Positions 34,052-47,705 of a stretch of DNA of 64,000 bases are shown piece after piece. Under the pieces are notes generated by a model that saw nothing but the letters and a program-made list of their open reading frames with translations, had not been told where the DNA came from and did not search any database. Location: NCBI GenBank assembly GCA_018105865.1, contig CM030869.1, positions 4,648,025 to 4,712,024 of the forward strand. Reading direction: 5' to 3'. This DNA is from Metaphire vulgaris. Lineage: Eukaryota; Annelida; Clitellata; Crassiclitellata; Megascolecidae. Position 1 is the first letter of the stretch. The number at the start of each line of letters is the position of its first letter. The position numbers and the translations under genes are program-made.

Positions 34052-37000
34052 GAGAGAAATTCCTAGAAGTCATTATCAGCTGTGTATTTGACCTGACAGT
34101 GGTGCAGGCATTTGTAATTTATGGATAAGCACAAATTACTTAAAGATCAGTTGCCTTGATTTTTTCATGCGGTGATGAAACAATGGCTGCACAATGTTGA
34201 CAAATATTTCTTTGGGCAAATTTTCATGTTTTACATTTTGCCAAAGCATGGCCTATCACAATACTGGTCATTTGGTCCTTTTTCTTATCAGACTTCTTGT
34301 AAATTTTTACCAATGTTGATCTTCATTTTGAAATAATTTGTGCAGAAGTTGAGATTTTGTCTGAAGCAGAGGTCTGATGCTCGTCATCTTGTTACGGATG
34401 CGTATAAAAATAAACCAATTAAAATTGTTATCACTTGGTGCTGGTGTCTTCAATAATATGTTGCACCATTGAGCAAATATTGTACTTTACAAATTGTAGG
34501 ATTTCTTAGTAGTAGTAGAGTGCTGAATTTAATGAAATTTGATCTGAATCTTATCTTTAAAATATTTTTAAAATGGAGTTTTGTCTGATGTGTTTGGCAG
34601 ATGTGTAGAATAGATTGTCAGGCAGAAGGAACTTTGCCTGCTTATGTCTTTGGATTGATGACTGTTTATTTCCTGCAACAATGCAGTCCACCTGTTCTAC
34701 CCGTTCTTCATGAGGTGTGTAGTTTCTGCTATATTTTGACTATAAGACTCACTGATTACAATAAAAGCCCGTTAACCTGGACTTCAATAGAATTGATTGT
34801 CATTTAACACAGACCATTGTAGTTGGACCGATCAAGACTCGGCAGCTTTCTTTGGACTCATTTAGCACAGGTTTTCATTTGACGTGGGACTGTTTTCCAG
34901 TTCTCTGAAGTCCCTGCTAATGGAGATCTATCATCAACTTGCATTGTGTAATAATAACTTGTATTATAATTATAAAAGTGTCACTAGCATTGTAAGAATC
35001 ACAGCTGTTGCTTTTTCTCATTGTCACATTCACTTTCAACAAATAGTTTCTACACTCAGACCTTTTAGACAGTTGTTGAGTCAACTAAAATTTTTGAAAC
35101 TCAGCTCACTAAACATAACTGCTATTCCCTCTCAATATTCTGCAGTTTGTCATTCACCAGATATGTTAATCAAAGGAACCTGTTACTCAGATTCTATGGA
35201 ACTATTTCTTGATCTTTATTGATTATGGCATGTGGAACCTTTTCCAACAGATGTTTTCCAGTGAATTGGGTTTTAGAATTTTTATTTGCATTTGACATAC
35301 AGTATGGCTGTAATTTACTTCAGCTGCAGAGTTGGTTTCTTGTGCATTATTTGTGGTATGGTTGCTCTGATCTTTCTTTGTTACCTCTTGTTTTTCAGTT
35401 ATTTGCAGAGCAGATCAGGGATTCAGGTGGTAACATAGGATGCATACTTCATCTGGAAAATGTGGTAAGTGTGATAAATTGCAAATGTATGCTACAACAT
35501 TTTAAAACCTCATTTCCATACTTCTAAATATTTAGCAAAGTGACCAAGTAAATAGCATGAAGCTGATCTCTAAGGTCTATGTTGTGTGCCTCTTGTTTGT
35601 AGAAAATACTTTTTTATGTACATCTAGTAGGATTAGGTAGTAATGTTATTGTTTCTACTAAATAAGACTGTTTAGTGCTGTTCAATGATAATGGTTGTTT
35701 GAATTAGTGCTTTTAAGTGATAACCTATTGAACTAGCAATGGCTAACATTTTCCGTTTCTTGCATTGGTTTAAAACTGAGGTTCCCAAACCATGGCCCGT
35801 GGGCCACTTGTGGGCCGCTGGCTTTCATAAAGTGGCCCGCGAGATCTTTTGAATATTTGATATGTATAATGTAATTTTTAAGTTAAAAAATGTATTGACG
35901 TTCAAATAAATAAATAATGACTTAGCAAAAGTTGCAATGATGTGCAATGTACTGTGTACAGTATTCTAGAGTCTAGATATTGTTGTTCTACAAAGTCGAA
36001 TTTTGTTTGAGCGCTCAGAGCACCCTGTCAGCTTTCGTTAATTCACTCTCTGCACGTAGTTGTTGGAGTTCATTCATTCATTCATTAGTTCACATGGACG
36101 ACAGAGGTCCGTTGTGCCAATCTCGTGTTGCGCAAGTTGTGACCGCGACCGATGGCTGAGTGCCATTCATGAAGAATTGTGGAAGGAAGACCATCGCCGA
36201 TCTGCTGGGGCCATGTATGGGGTGGTCTGCCAGGAGGTCTTCTCCAGCTCAGAGGAGGACGTGTCTCGGTGCGTCGAGCAATGGCGCGGGCGAGAGCGCG
36301 GTGGGCCGGAATGTTGTTGTCCTGGCGAGCCACGTGACCGAAGAGAGACAGACGGCGTCGTGTGATAATTTCTGTCACTGGCAGGAGGGCAGTCTGCTTG
36401 GAGACTGCTTCATTGGTCACGAAGTCAAACCAGTGAATGCAGAGAAGCTGTCTCTGGCAGCGCTTATAAAATGCCTGTAGTCTTTGAGAGTCTCGTGTCA
36501 GCAGAGTCCAAGTCTCAGAACCATATAGGAGAATTGGCAGGACGCAGGACTGATAAATACGGATCTTGGTACCGAGCTGTATCTGTCTTTGGCGCTATAG
36601 ATTTTGAAGAGATCTCATTGTTGATCATTGTTGGAGTTGGAGATCAGTTACAAGTGTTTCAGGAAAATTACAAAGCTTCGTAAACAAATGTCTACGGAAA
36701 ATCATAGGAGTCTGGTGGCCGAACAAAATCAGCAATGAAAACTTGTGGAAAAAGACATCCCAAGAACCGATAACTAAAGAAATTATAAAAAGGAAATGGA
36801 GATGGCTGGGGCATAACCTTAGAAAACCGACCGAAAACATCACAAGACAAATGCTGACATGGAACTGCCAAGGAAAAAGGAAAAGAGGAAGACCACGAAT
36901 TACATGGAAAAGATCATTAAAAAAAGAACGCAAAGAACCTGGACACACCTGGAATGAAATAGAACAACTAGCAGAAGATCGAGAGAAATGGAAAGATCTT

Positions 37001-40000
37001 GTACGTGGCCTATGCTTCGTGGGGAGCGAAAATGGCTGAAGAAGAAGAAGAAGAGACGTAGTTGTTGTGCTCCGATGTAATTAATTATCTAATGCACCCG
37101 CTGTTAGCAACCGAAACTTTTTGAAATTCCGTTTCCATGCCTTGTTGAAATTCAGAGTGTACAAGACTTCATGATGTCATCTGTTGCAACTGCAACTATT
37201 AATAGTCTGCAGCTTTGCTTTAAAATTAAATTTTTGAAATCAGAATTTATAGTTTAAGCGAAAATAGAAGATATGGCTTTACTCGTGAAAAGCTTGGGAA
37301 CCGCTGGTTTAAAAGTATATCTGCTGTTGTACTTGTAATTTTTCTGACCTGTGTTAACTGATTTAGCGAGAGAAATGGAAATCTTCTCCTGCAACTGCAT
37401 CAGATGTCGGCAAACTGTGGATTGAAATGCTTCGTTTCTATTGCTTGGAACTGAACACAATGGATGCTGTTGTCTGCGTAAGAGAGAGCAGATTGGTAAA
37501 ACGTGCTGAAAAGAAATGGACGAGCAAAAAGCTAGCAATCGAAGGTTTTTAGCTCTTGTTTCTTTACATTAAATAGGTTGGAATAAATATTTTTGAAGGC
37601 AGACACTTTAAAAATGGACTCCACACTACACAGAAGAATAGTTGTATGTGCATTTTTATAAACAATAATTGTGAAGCATTTTTGTGGATGTTACTGAATT
37701 TCATAACCTTACTCTGTGAGGGCAGCAAAGTGCATTTTTTCACATCTGCTTGTTGTGTGGAGAATGTAAATTATTTCTGTAATGTTGTAAGTCAGTGGCG
37801 TAGCCAGGATTTTCGGAAGGGGGGATTATGATTTTCTAACTTCGAAAAATCTTGAGAAGCAAAAAAGAGGACATCCTTATCTTCGTGTGAGGTCATCCTC
37901 ATCTTCATCCTCATCTTCCTTTATCGCTTTGCTTTCCTTCACCAGTGCTGACAAGCAAAAAAGGTTGTCACCTTACTTCTTAATTAATTGCGTTTGCTGT
38001 AAAATTTTGGGTCAGACAGCCACGGGAGGTTTTAACCTCCAAGATAGCGTACAAAAAAATGTGTGAAACGCAATAAAAATTTTATGTCAGGCAGCCAAGG
38101 GGGTTTTAACCTCTCTTGGCTACGCCAAGATCCGTATTTATCAGTCCTGCATCCTGCCAATTATCCTATATGGTTCTGAGACTTGGACTCTGCTTACACG
38201 AGACTCTGAAAGACTACAGGCATTCCATATGCGCTGCCAGAGACAGCTTCTCTGCATTCGCTGGTTCGACTTCGTGACCAACGAAGCAGTCTCCAAACAG
38301 ACTGCCCTCCTGCCAGTGACAGAAACTATCACGCGACGCCGTCTGTCTCTCTTCGGTCACGTGGCTCGCCAGGACAACAACATTCCGGCCCATCGCGCTC
38401 TTGCCTGCGCCATTGCTCGACGCACCGAGACGCGTCCTCCTCCGAGCTGGAGAAGACCTCCTGGCAGACCACGCCGTACATGGCCCCAGCAGATCGGCGA
38501 TGGTCTTCCTTCCACAATTCTTCATGAATGGCACTCAGCCATCGGTCGCGGTCACAACTCGCGCAACACGAGATTGGCACAACGGACCTCTGTCGTCCAT
38601 GTGAGCAAATGAATGAATGAATGAATTGGCTACGCCACTGTTGTAAGTTCATGATGCCACATTGACCAGTATTTTTATAATCAATTTTAAAATATTTTAG
38701 GTGAGGAGTTCACTTTTACCATTTTCCAAACTTCGTTTCTGCCATTATTATGCTTCACTTTATTTCATTTATGCATGCTGCATCGGCATTTAATTCGCTG
38801 CAAATATATTCAAAGTGGTCAACCACGTCTGTTCAAACCATATATCTTTAGTGGCAGTCTTGGTCCAAGCTTTCTTCTTGTCACTTATATAATATTTGTC
38901 TTCTTCACATTGATACTTTCATCAGTGAGTCCTTCTGTTACCTGTCTTAGTTCCTAGTAGACTTGTGTCATTTGAATATTCAATGTTCCAAGAGGTTGGT
39001 TTCTGTATTCTCCTGTATTTCTGTTATAGATTCTTTTCAGGATATAGTTCAATGCAATGTAAAGCATTGTTCACACAGTGTGCATCCTTGACAAAAGCCT
39101 GTTAACATCCAGAACCAGCTTGACTTCTTGTATTCTACTCTGGCATTAGTTGCATGATGCAATATATACAATTTTTAAAATGTAGATTTGACTGTTTTAT
39201 CACATGCTCCATGCTTTATGATATTTTTTGTGTCCACTTCCTCTGCCACATTTGATTCTGTGCAGTGGGTGACACATGTTTTCAGTTTTTTTCTCGTTTA
39301 TTCTTTTTCAGCTGTTAAATAAGAAGTCCATGATCTCTTTGTCTCTTCGTCCTCTTCATTTTCCAAATTTTCTATGATTTTCTCTTAATATTTCTTCTGC
39401 TGTATGTTTAATTGTATTCAGAATACTTTGTGAATACAAGTATCATATGTACTGGGTTGGTATATTCTTCTTGAGTTGTTATGTTGTTTACTTTTCAAGC
39501 AGATTACATATGAGACTTAAATTGATGCCTTTCAGTTCCTACATAGATCAGTTTCATTTAGGACATAGTAGTTGTCTGTTGTAATGGTTGACGCTGCAAA
39601 TTTGACTTTAATATTTAAAATTTTCACAGAAAATTGCTAACGAAGGTATTTTTCAGATCCTTGCATCTGCAAACGCAATGTTGCCCGCTCCTTAAGCCAC
39701 AGCCAGATATATGAATACATTGATGAGCAGCTCCGTCATGCGTATAAGTATTTTGGCATCGTGCAAGATAACGGATTCGCATTTGATGATGTCAAACTGA
39801 TTCCTAAGAAGGTGCGTGTGTATGTTTTATGTGTATTTGTGCTTAACTTGGCACAATATAATTTATGCTTTCTGTCAAGTTAAGTTTTAATATTTAATAA
39901 TTTTGAGGACAAATTTTATGATTGCTCTGATAAAACACTGATACGCATCACTTATACATGCTGCTCCTTCTAAAGACAATCTGGTGAACAAGGAAATATT

Positions 40001-40474
40001 TTCTGACAATTTGTTAAAATTAAACCAAAAATGCAGACAAATGCCATGATATATTAAGAGCATTTCAGTAATAGTATCAACTGCATACTTGTTAATTTTG
40101 CTCTTTTGCTATTTGGACTATTGCTAATTTGCTAGTGCCATTGACTCTGTTGACAGTATATTTTAAGTATATTTAATTATATCACTTAACTATTGACAGT
40201 ACATTTTAAGTATATCTAATGATATTACAGAACTTTTAAGTTCCAGTATTGCAGTACTTTGGGCTTAATTTATATCATTACCTCAAAACCCATAGGTTTT
40301 GAACTGGTACACTGTAATGCAATTATTAGCATACAGTACAAGAACGCTGTGACCAGTGGTCATATTTGGTGTACTTATTTCCATTATTCACTCTGTGATC
40401 TTCTGGATTTTCATTATATTGTTTGTGTGTTTGTTTGTGTATAAATGCAAGGATATAATTATTATATGAATGTA

Positions 40475-40551
<77 letters not shown>

Positions 40552-43500
40552 TAGGGACCTGGAGTCATCTGTAGTATCTGTCAACGTGAGGGTCACTTGA
40601 AGACCAACTGTCCTGAGGACACTCTTCCTCCTCTTCCTCGTCTCCCAACATTGAACAGACAGTACATTAATATCTTAAATAAAGTCTTGCACCAAATATT
40701 TGGTAAGCTATTGCATTTCTTGTATTATCTAATATAATAATTTTCTATGTCTGTATGCTTTGTGAGTCACGCTACACAGCAGATGTTTGACGACGTTGTT
40801 GGCAACCAAACGTTATAATGGGCGGACTTTGACAAAGCGTCCTGATTGCCTGCATGTTGTACACCTCCCCCTCGCCCCTAACCCCCACGGGCCCCAATAA
40901 ATGTACAACTGTTGTTCGGCATGCAAAAGCAGCACATCAAGTTCAGCGTTCAACATCTTCAACAACGACTAGCAAGTAAGACAGAGGGCCCCAAGTCCTA
41001 GCCCCTGTGGGAGACCAAAAGGCAAGAAATTGCTAACGTAAAATATCCACATGATATCAAAGTTTGAGCAATTCTTTTGATGTGACAGTAATTTGGTTTA
41101 GCAGTAAGCCAGACAATTGTAATAAGCATATAATGTTCTACAATCATACATCCTCTGTGCGACATGAGATGTCATTAGCTAGCCATATACTGTTATTTGG
41201 TTTACAAAATAATACAGCATGCCAGAATTCAGAACTAGTCTGCTGAACAATTATTTTCATTAATTGATAAGTTTATGTGATATCTTGGACTATTTAAAAG
41301 GTATAATAATGTCTATGATATAGTTGGAATTGCAATATATGTCCACCACCTGATATCTTGGACTACCGTATTTAAAAGGTATAATGTCTATGATATAGTT
41401 GTAATTGCAATATATGTCCACCACAATTATTAGATACCCTGCATATTAAGCCATATGGGGAATGGAGAATGGGGTTTAACTGGTTGAAAGGAATAGCTGT
41501 AAATTGATAGTGATGTTATGACTGAAAATGACTGACTATAATGGATTCAGTTTGTCAATATTAGTTAGCAACTTAACACATGTGTTGATCGGAAGTAAGC
41601 AATATGACATTAAGCGAGTCCAGCTGTACTATAAGTTGCATGCATTGTCTTTCAAAGTTAAAACATTTTTGTTAATGTACTTTTTATGGAAATTTGCTTA
41701 AGTATAGTTTTGATCAACATCAAGTTTTCATGAAACTTGAAAATTCTGCGCAGATGATTGCCGACCTCGTGACCGTGAGTTGAAGCAGCGAAGAAGCCTT
41801 CTTGATGAACTTCATTCGGTTGTTCAGAGCAAATATCCAGGTAGAATATAATATCCAGGAATCCAGGTAGAATATAATATCCAGGTAGAATATAATATCC
41901 AGGTAGAATATATGAAGTGAAAGTTTATTGGTACAGCTCTCAGTTCTCAGGGACTTTGCATCCTGTTTACTTATTTTCAGAAGCTTTACGGCTATTGTGA
42001 TTGTTTTACTGGCTCTTCCCATGTTATTGTTTTTATTGTTTCATTAACTCTTAAACTGCCAAATGCTTTGTAACTATATGCAATTGGACCAAGTATACTG
42101 GTTCCAGTGGTTTAAGGGTTAAGATCTAAGTTTGTAAAGGAAAATTTTTGTGAAAAGTTTTAGGATTTTCAAAGGTTAGGCTTGCCATTTCTGCTCAGCA
42201 GAAATTTCAATTGCTCTAGATTTGTAGCTCTGGTTATTTCTCTCCTGTTTTCCTGTCACTCGAGTGTGCTTCTATTGTTTATGATTGCAGTGACTGTGAT
42301 ACTTTAATACGCTTAAATGAGAACTTTTAGGTTTGCATTTTTGATTGCAAACTTCTAAGGATTGTCGATAGCAGGACTTGCTTTGGGATGGCTTTATTCT
42401 ACATTGTGTTTTCATCATATTGCTTTGTGTTGGAAGTGTGGGACTTCTGTGAATATGTATGAGAGTTCCATTGCAGCGTCAATGTTATATGGATTTATTT
42501 GTTATTTGCATAATTGGTTATTTTTTTTATTACAATTTAGATGCTAAGCTGTGTTTGTTTGGTTCGTCGTGCAATGGATTTGGATTCCAGAACAGTGATC
42601 TTGACATCTCACTTACATTTGCTGACCACAAAACTGCTGAGGTAAATTCCACTTTGGACAAAATATTGTTACTATATATATTCAAATATGGATCAATATA
42701 CATGTAAGCAGTTGCATTTTTAAGGCCAAAATAGTAAAATTCGACATGACCCATGCCTAAGTTAACAACAACATTTGAAACTCAGTGTTCTGTTATAGCA
42801 TAGCTGCTGAAATTGTTTATTGTATTTAGATTCTGCTTTCTTTCAGCCCATTTTAGTGAGATTAAGCTTTAATTTGTAAGAGACCAACTAATTTGTCTGT
42901 TTTAAACTAGATCCCAATAAAATTGGCTTTTCCTGAAGTAGCTAGTTATGCTAAATGATCTATATATAGCATAGTAGTGTCCTTGAGTCTAAATAATTTT
43001 TTAAAAATGTAACTATCTTATTAATTTCACTTTCCATTGACTTTAAAAGAAAAGATGATATCAAATGGCTCCAGAATTTAGATCAAAACAACCCTGCATT
43101 TACCATGTAAAAGCTAAGTAAATATTTTATTAAATCGGAATTTTACTTTGTACAAATGTTATTATATACCATTGAGGCAAGACTTTGTTCTTTACCCTGT
43201 TATATTGATTGCATGGCATGGTTTAGTGGGTGATATTGATACATAATGCCAGATTGTTAATAAGTAGATAAGTATAGTAAGTAAGTAAAATCTCGTGGAT
43301 TTCTATAGCGCCTTGGAAAGCAGCACGACAGTAGCTGCTTATTCTTAGGTGCTCAGCCTTTCTTAAAATTGCTATGGGAAAGGTGAAAGATCGGCCAGGC
43401 AATAGTCAATATCTGAAGGGCAGTGAGGCTAGGTTGTCACAGCTATGGAGGAAATGATTTTAGAAAAAGGAAGGATTTAAGCTTAGACCTGAAGACTTGA

Positions 43501-46500
43501 GATAATGCAGGAATTATAGAAAATGAAGATTCAGATTTCATTGTTTGAAAGTATTCAAGTCTGCGGAGGGAAGCTGGGATCAAGTTCCAAAGTTCGGGTG
43601 CGGCGTACGAGAAAGCACAGTTGCAAATTTTCTGGGATGTCTGATTCAATTAGATATATGTAAGCAGAATAATTACATTACCTGTGTATTTGAAGGCATA
43701 CTGAGATTTGCCAAAAAAAGCTTATTAGGTTGTTAGTGTTCACAACATCAAAAGCCATTAACTTGTGAAGCTGAGAAGGTGTAAATATATTGATGGAAAT
43801 CAGTAAATCATTACAAACCACTGACTTGTCATAAATCTTGTTAAACTGGTTTCCTATGTTTTTTTTTTTGGTGCCTTTATCTCTAACAAATTACATTGAC
43901 CCCTATGTAAGTTGAGTGGGTAGATAAACTATAATTTTACAATATTTTCTGATAGTATTCTTAGAATTAGAAAGTCAATATAATTGTTCCATTGCTTCAG
44001 TATTGTTGATTTTGTTTAAAAAAATATTTACAGGCTTTTAAATCAATTTCTGAATATGATTTGAAATTTTGTGTCATTGCACGTGACAGAATTTGAACTG
44101 TGTTGAAATTATTGAGACACTGACCAAGAAATTGAAGCAGCATCGCGGTTTCTACAACGTCTTTGCAATAACAACAGCAAAAGTTCCAATCGTGAAGTTC
44201 AAGCATTCACGTAGTCAACTTGAAGGAGACATCAGCCTTTACAATACGCTGGTAATGCATGATCAGTTGTCTTGATCAATATTCGTTATTTGCATTTGCT
44301 TGACTCTTACACTGCTCGAAATGGTATTCATCTCCATTTTTATTTTAGCCAGACTTCTAAAACTTGAATATTGTTTGGCATCATTGGATTCTGCATTCAA
44401 AGATTTATAAAGCTGATTAAACATAACCACCAATAAAAATTTAAATATTTAAAGATTTTCACAAATGCCACAATTATACGGCTATTTGGCTACAACGTAT
44501 GTGTGTGTGTGTGTGTGTTGTAAAATACTATATCTCCATTTAGCATTGAGGACACAACTGATGCTTCTCTATGCAGTGAAATTTAAGGCAAAAATTACTG
44601 GATTAAGTGAAGTTCAATGTTTATTTAGGCTCAACACAATACCAGAATGTTGCAGACTTATGCTGATATTGACATTCGTGTTAGAATACTTGGGTACAGT
44701 ATGAAAGTACTTGCCAAGGTATGCTATGAGAATGTTTATTACTTTATCTTTGAAAGTTTTATTATCTTTCACTGAAGTCATTTTGTTATCTGATTTTGGT
44801 AAAATTGACGCTAATTTTTAGTGGTCGACCGATGCAGGCATCGGCGCATCGATATCAGGCCGATTCAGATACATCAGCATGTATCTGCATCGGTCAGATA
44901 CAGGTCGGCGCATCGGTTCCGATACAGCTCATAAATGACATAACAGTTTATTTTTCCAGAGACAACACCGTCTATTCGCCGACATGTAGGCTACATTAAA
45001 CGTTTGCTTTGTTTGTTTGCGCCATGGGCCCATGGCAGTTAATCATAATAATTATTAAATAACAATGAGCGACTCCTGCGGCTGCATTAGGCCTGACACC
45101 TTTTGACATGATGTGAGCATTTCTTTTGTCAGCGAGCGGTCAGGGCTCCACCGGTTACGCTATCACACTAATTCACCTTACTCACGGGACTAATCCTATC
45201 AAGATTAGACTATTATATGGCTCAATAGTTAGTATTGGTTGCCAAATTTTCTTCTTTTGACGAGAGTCTTATAGGTCTATATACTGATCATTGTAACATG
45301 GAGGTGCATTGTGCGAGAAATGTCAACAGTGACAACATTATTCATTAATACGTCAATTTGTTTACACATCCTTCTATAGTGGATAGAACTGATAACTATT
45401 AAATTAAAGATTATATAAGAATAATTTGAGATGTTAACTATTCAACAATCGTCAGGCTTCTTCCTTCGCTCGAACAATCACCAATCAGAATATTTAATCT
45501 GACTCTCAACACTTAGAAATACATCCAGCCATGACGTCATACAGACAGAGGATAAGTTGCATGCAAGCGAGCTACAACATTCTCAACATCAACCACATTT
45601 TAATTAATGAGTTGGTCCGTAAACTACAATTCTTTTATTGTTATCAAGCCGCTGATTAAATGTAGATACGATTTGAACTTAGCAAGCAATGAAACCAATA
45701 ATCGCTATCTTATACTAATATTTAGATGTACTATACGATTTCATATAAGGCATTTGTGAAGGGAAGGGAAGGAGAAGAGGAGGGGCAAAGGGAAGAACCC
45801 ACACAAGTATTTTAAACATAATAAAAAGGGAAAATAAAATTATGTAAAAGTTGGCAACTGATCAAGTTAGTACATAATAATTAAGATGTGCAGATGATAA
45901 TAGTTTAAGTCACAATTCACTGTTAAATCAGTTAAATCAAAATGTACGGTGTGCAACAGGGGGCAAGGTGAAATATGCCTTTTTTGCGTACATGCTATAT
46001 GGATGGGCTCTAGAGTATCTGTATTGGTATTGGTATATGACCGATACAGCTTTTATGATATATGAAAGCATCTGTATCGGTGTATCGGCCTAAAAACCGT
46101 ATCAGTTGACCACTACTAATTTTAACCATGATGATGAGGTAGTTGCAACCTTAGCTTATAGTTTTAATAGGGTTTGTACATTTGAATGCTTTGTCTGTGA
46201 TCTTATTTTTAAACTTTGTCTTGAGAATATGACTAGAAATTATTCTTTACATTATAAGCACTCTGGATAAATTATTGGCTTTTTATTCAAATTTTTTGTA
46301 TTCAATATCTAAGTCAAGTTGAGCACAAATTACGAGAAAACTACTTTTTAAGGACATAGTTTTGTCGTTTGTTTCTTGTTTTTAGTCATGTGACATTTGT
46401 GATGCTTCACGTGGAAGTTTGTCGTCATACGCTTACACGCTAATGGTCATTTATTACTTGCAACAGCGAAAAAATCCTATTGTGCCAGTTCTTCAAGAAG

Positions 46501-47017
46501 TAACATATCTAATTATGATTGATGCATCAATTTATATGCTTTATTTCAAAATCTAATTCTAAATTTATCATTTCTTGCAAGGTTAGTTAAATGTTTGTTC
46601 ATGCATTGTGGTGTGGATGTCTTGATGTGAGGCACTTATGTGATAAAATTGAAATGAAATGGAGAATATGTTTCTGTTTTTCCAAATTTAGTAATGAATA
46701 AGTTTGAATCAGTTAGACAAGTTAGAATTTTCATAGACTGACTTATTCAGGTTATAAGTCAGGAAATAAGTAATGGGATATTTTTAGAAGCTGATCAGCA
46801 TTTGTTGGAGTTATGACCAAGGAATTGAGTGCTTAATTTTTAAACTCATTGTTTATTGCATACTCATTAAATTTGTTAACTTTTTAGAATTTTTTCCATA
46901 ATGAAACAAATATTTCCTGGACTTGTTTGGGTTTCAATAATTGTGCATTCTTTGCAGAAAATTGTAAATTCACTCTGGCTGAGTTTAATTTATATAATAA
47001 TAATAACGATGATAATA

Positions 47018-47049
<32 letters not shown>

Positions 47050-47646
47050 GATGATGATGATAATAATAATAACAATGACTTGCTGTGCCTGTCATGGTGG
47101 TGGGAGGGGTATCTTATCATTAGATTATGTCAGAATTGTCAAGCTAAATACAGTAGGTCTTAAATAAATGTCTGTTGGCTTTAAATTGGCATATTTTTCC
47201 AGCTTTACCGAGGAGGAAGAAGACCTGAAACAATAGTGGATGGATGGAATGCCTGGTTCTTTGAAGACCTTAAGAATCTTGTATGTTCTCTAAATTCTAC
47301 ATATTTAATCTTTGTATAGGCTCTTGCCAGTTTTTTGCAGTTGTTGACTACATAGTTCACTTAATTTTAATGCAAAGCAACTTTATATAAATACATTTAT
47401 GAAACCAAATTTATGTGAAGCTAGATATTTAGGCCTGTCATACTGCGACTGAGTAGTGAAAATCGAAGTTTGACTTTGATCTCTCACAATATGGCCACCT
47501 TACATGCAAATGAGATGAAAATAAGAAAAAATGTGGGGAAATATGTGCTGTACACGTGTGGCAATTTTGATAGAAATATATTAGGAATTGTTAAGAAATC
47601 ATAGTTTTTCTGCTGGTTTTTCAGAGACACCCTGTATATATATGTG

Positions 47647-47705
<59 letters not shown>

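Larger units (their letters stand above)
35776..37306. mobile_element. hAT-type element containing two nested LINEs
   Basis: Ends CTGAGGTTCCCAAACC / CTTGGGAACCGCTG, flanked by the exact 8-bp duplication GTTTAAAA (35768-35775, 37307-37314). The left part contains repeated GGCCCGTGGGCC-like motifs. Without its LINE insertions (36066-37055) it would be about 540 bp and non-coding. The right border is 60 bp before TUT exon 9. Confidence 0.88.

Noticed and set aside
34345..34450. Possible extra TUT exon after TGTGCAG at 34345
   Set aside because: No matching phase or homology; exon 6 (ends 33790) joins exon 7 (34601) directly with correct family sequence.
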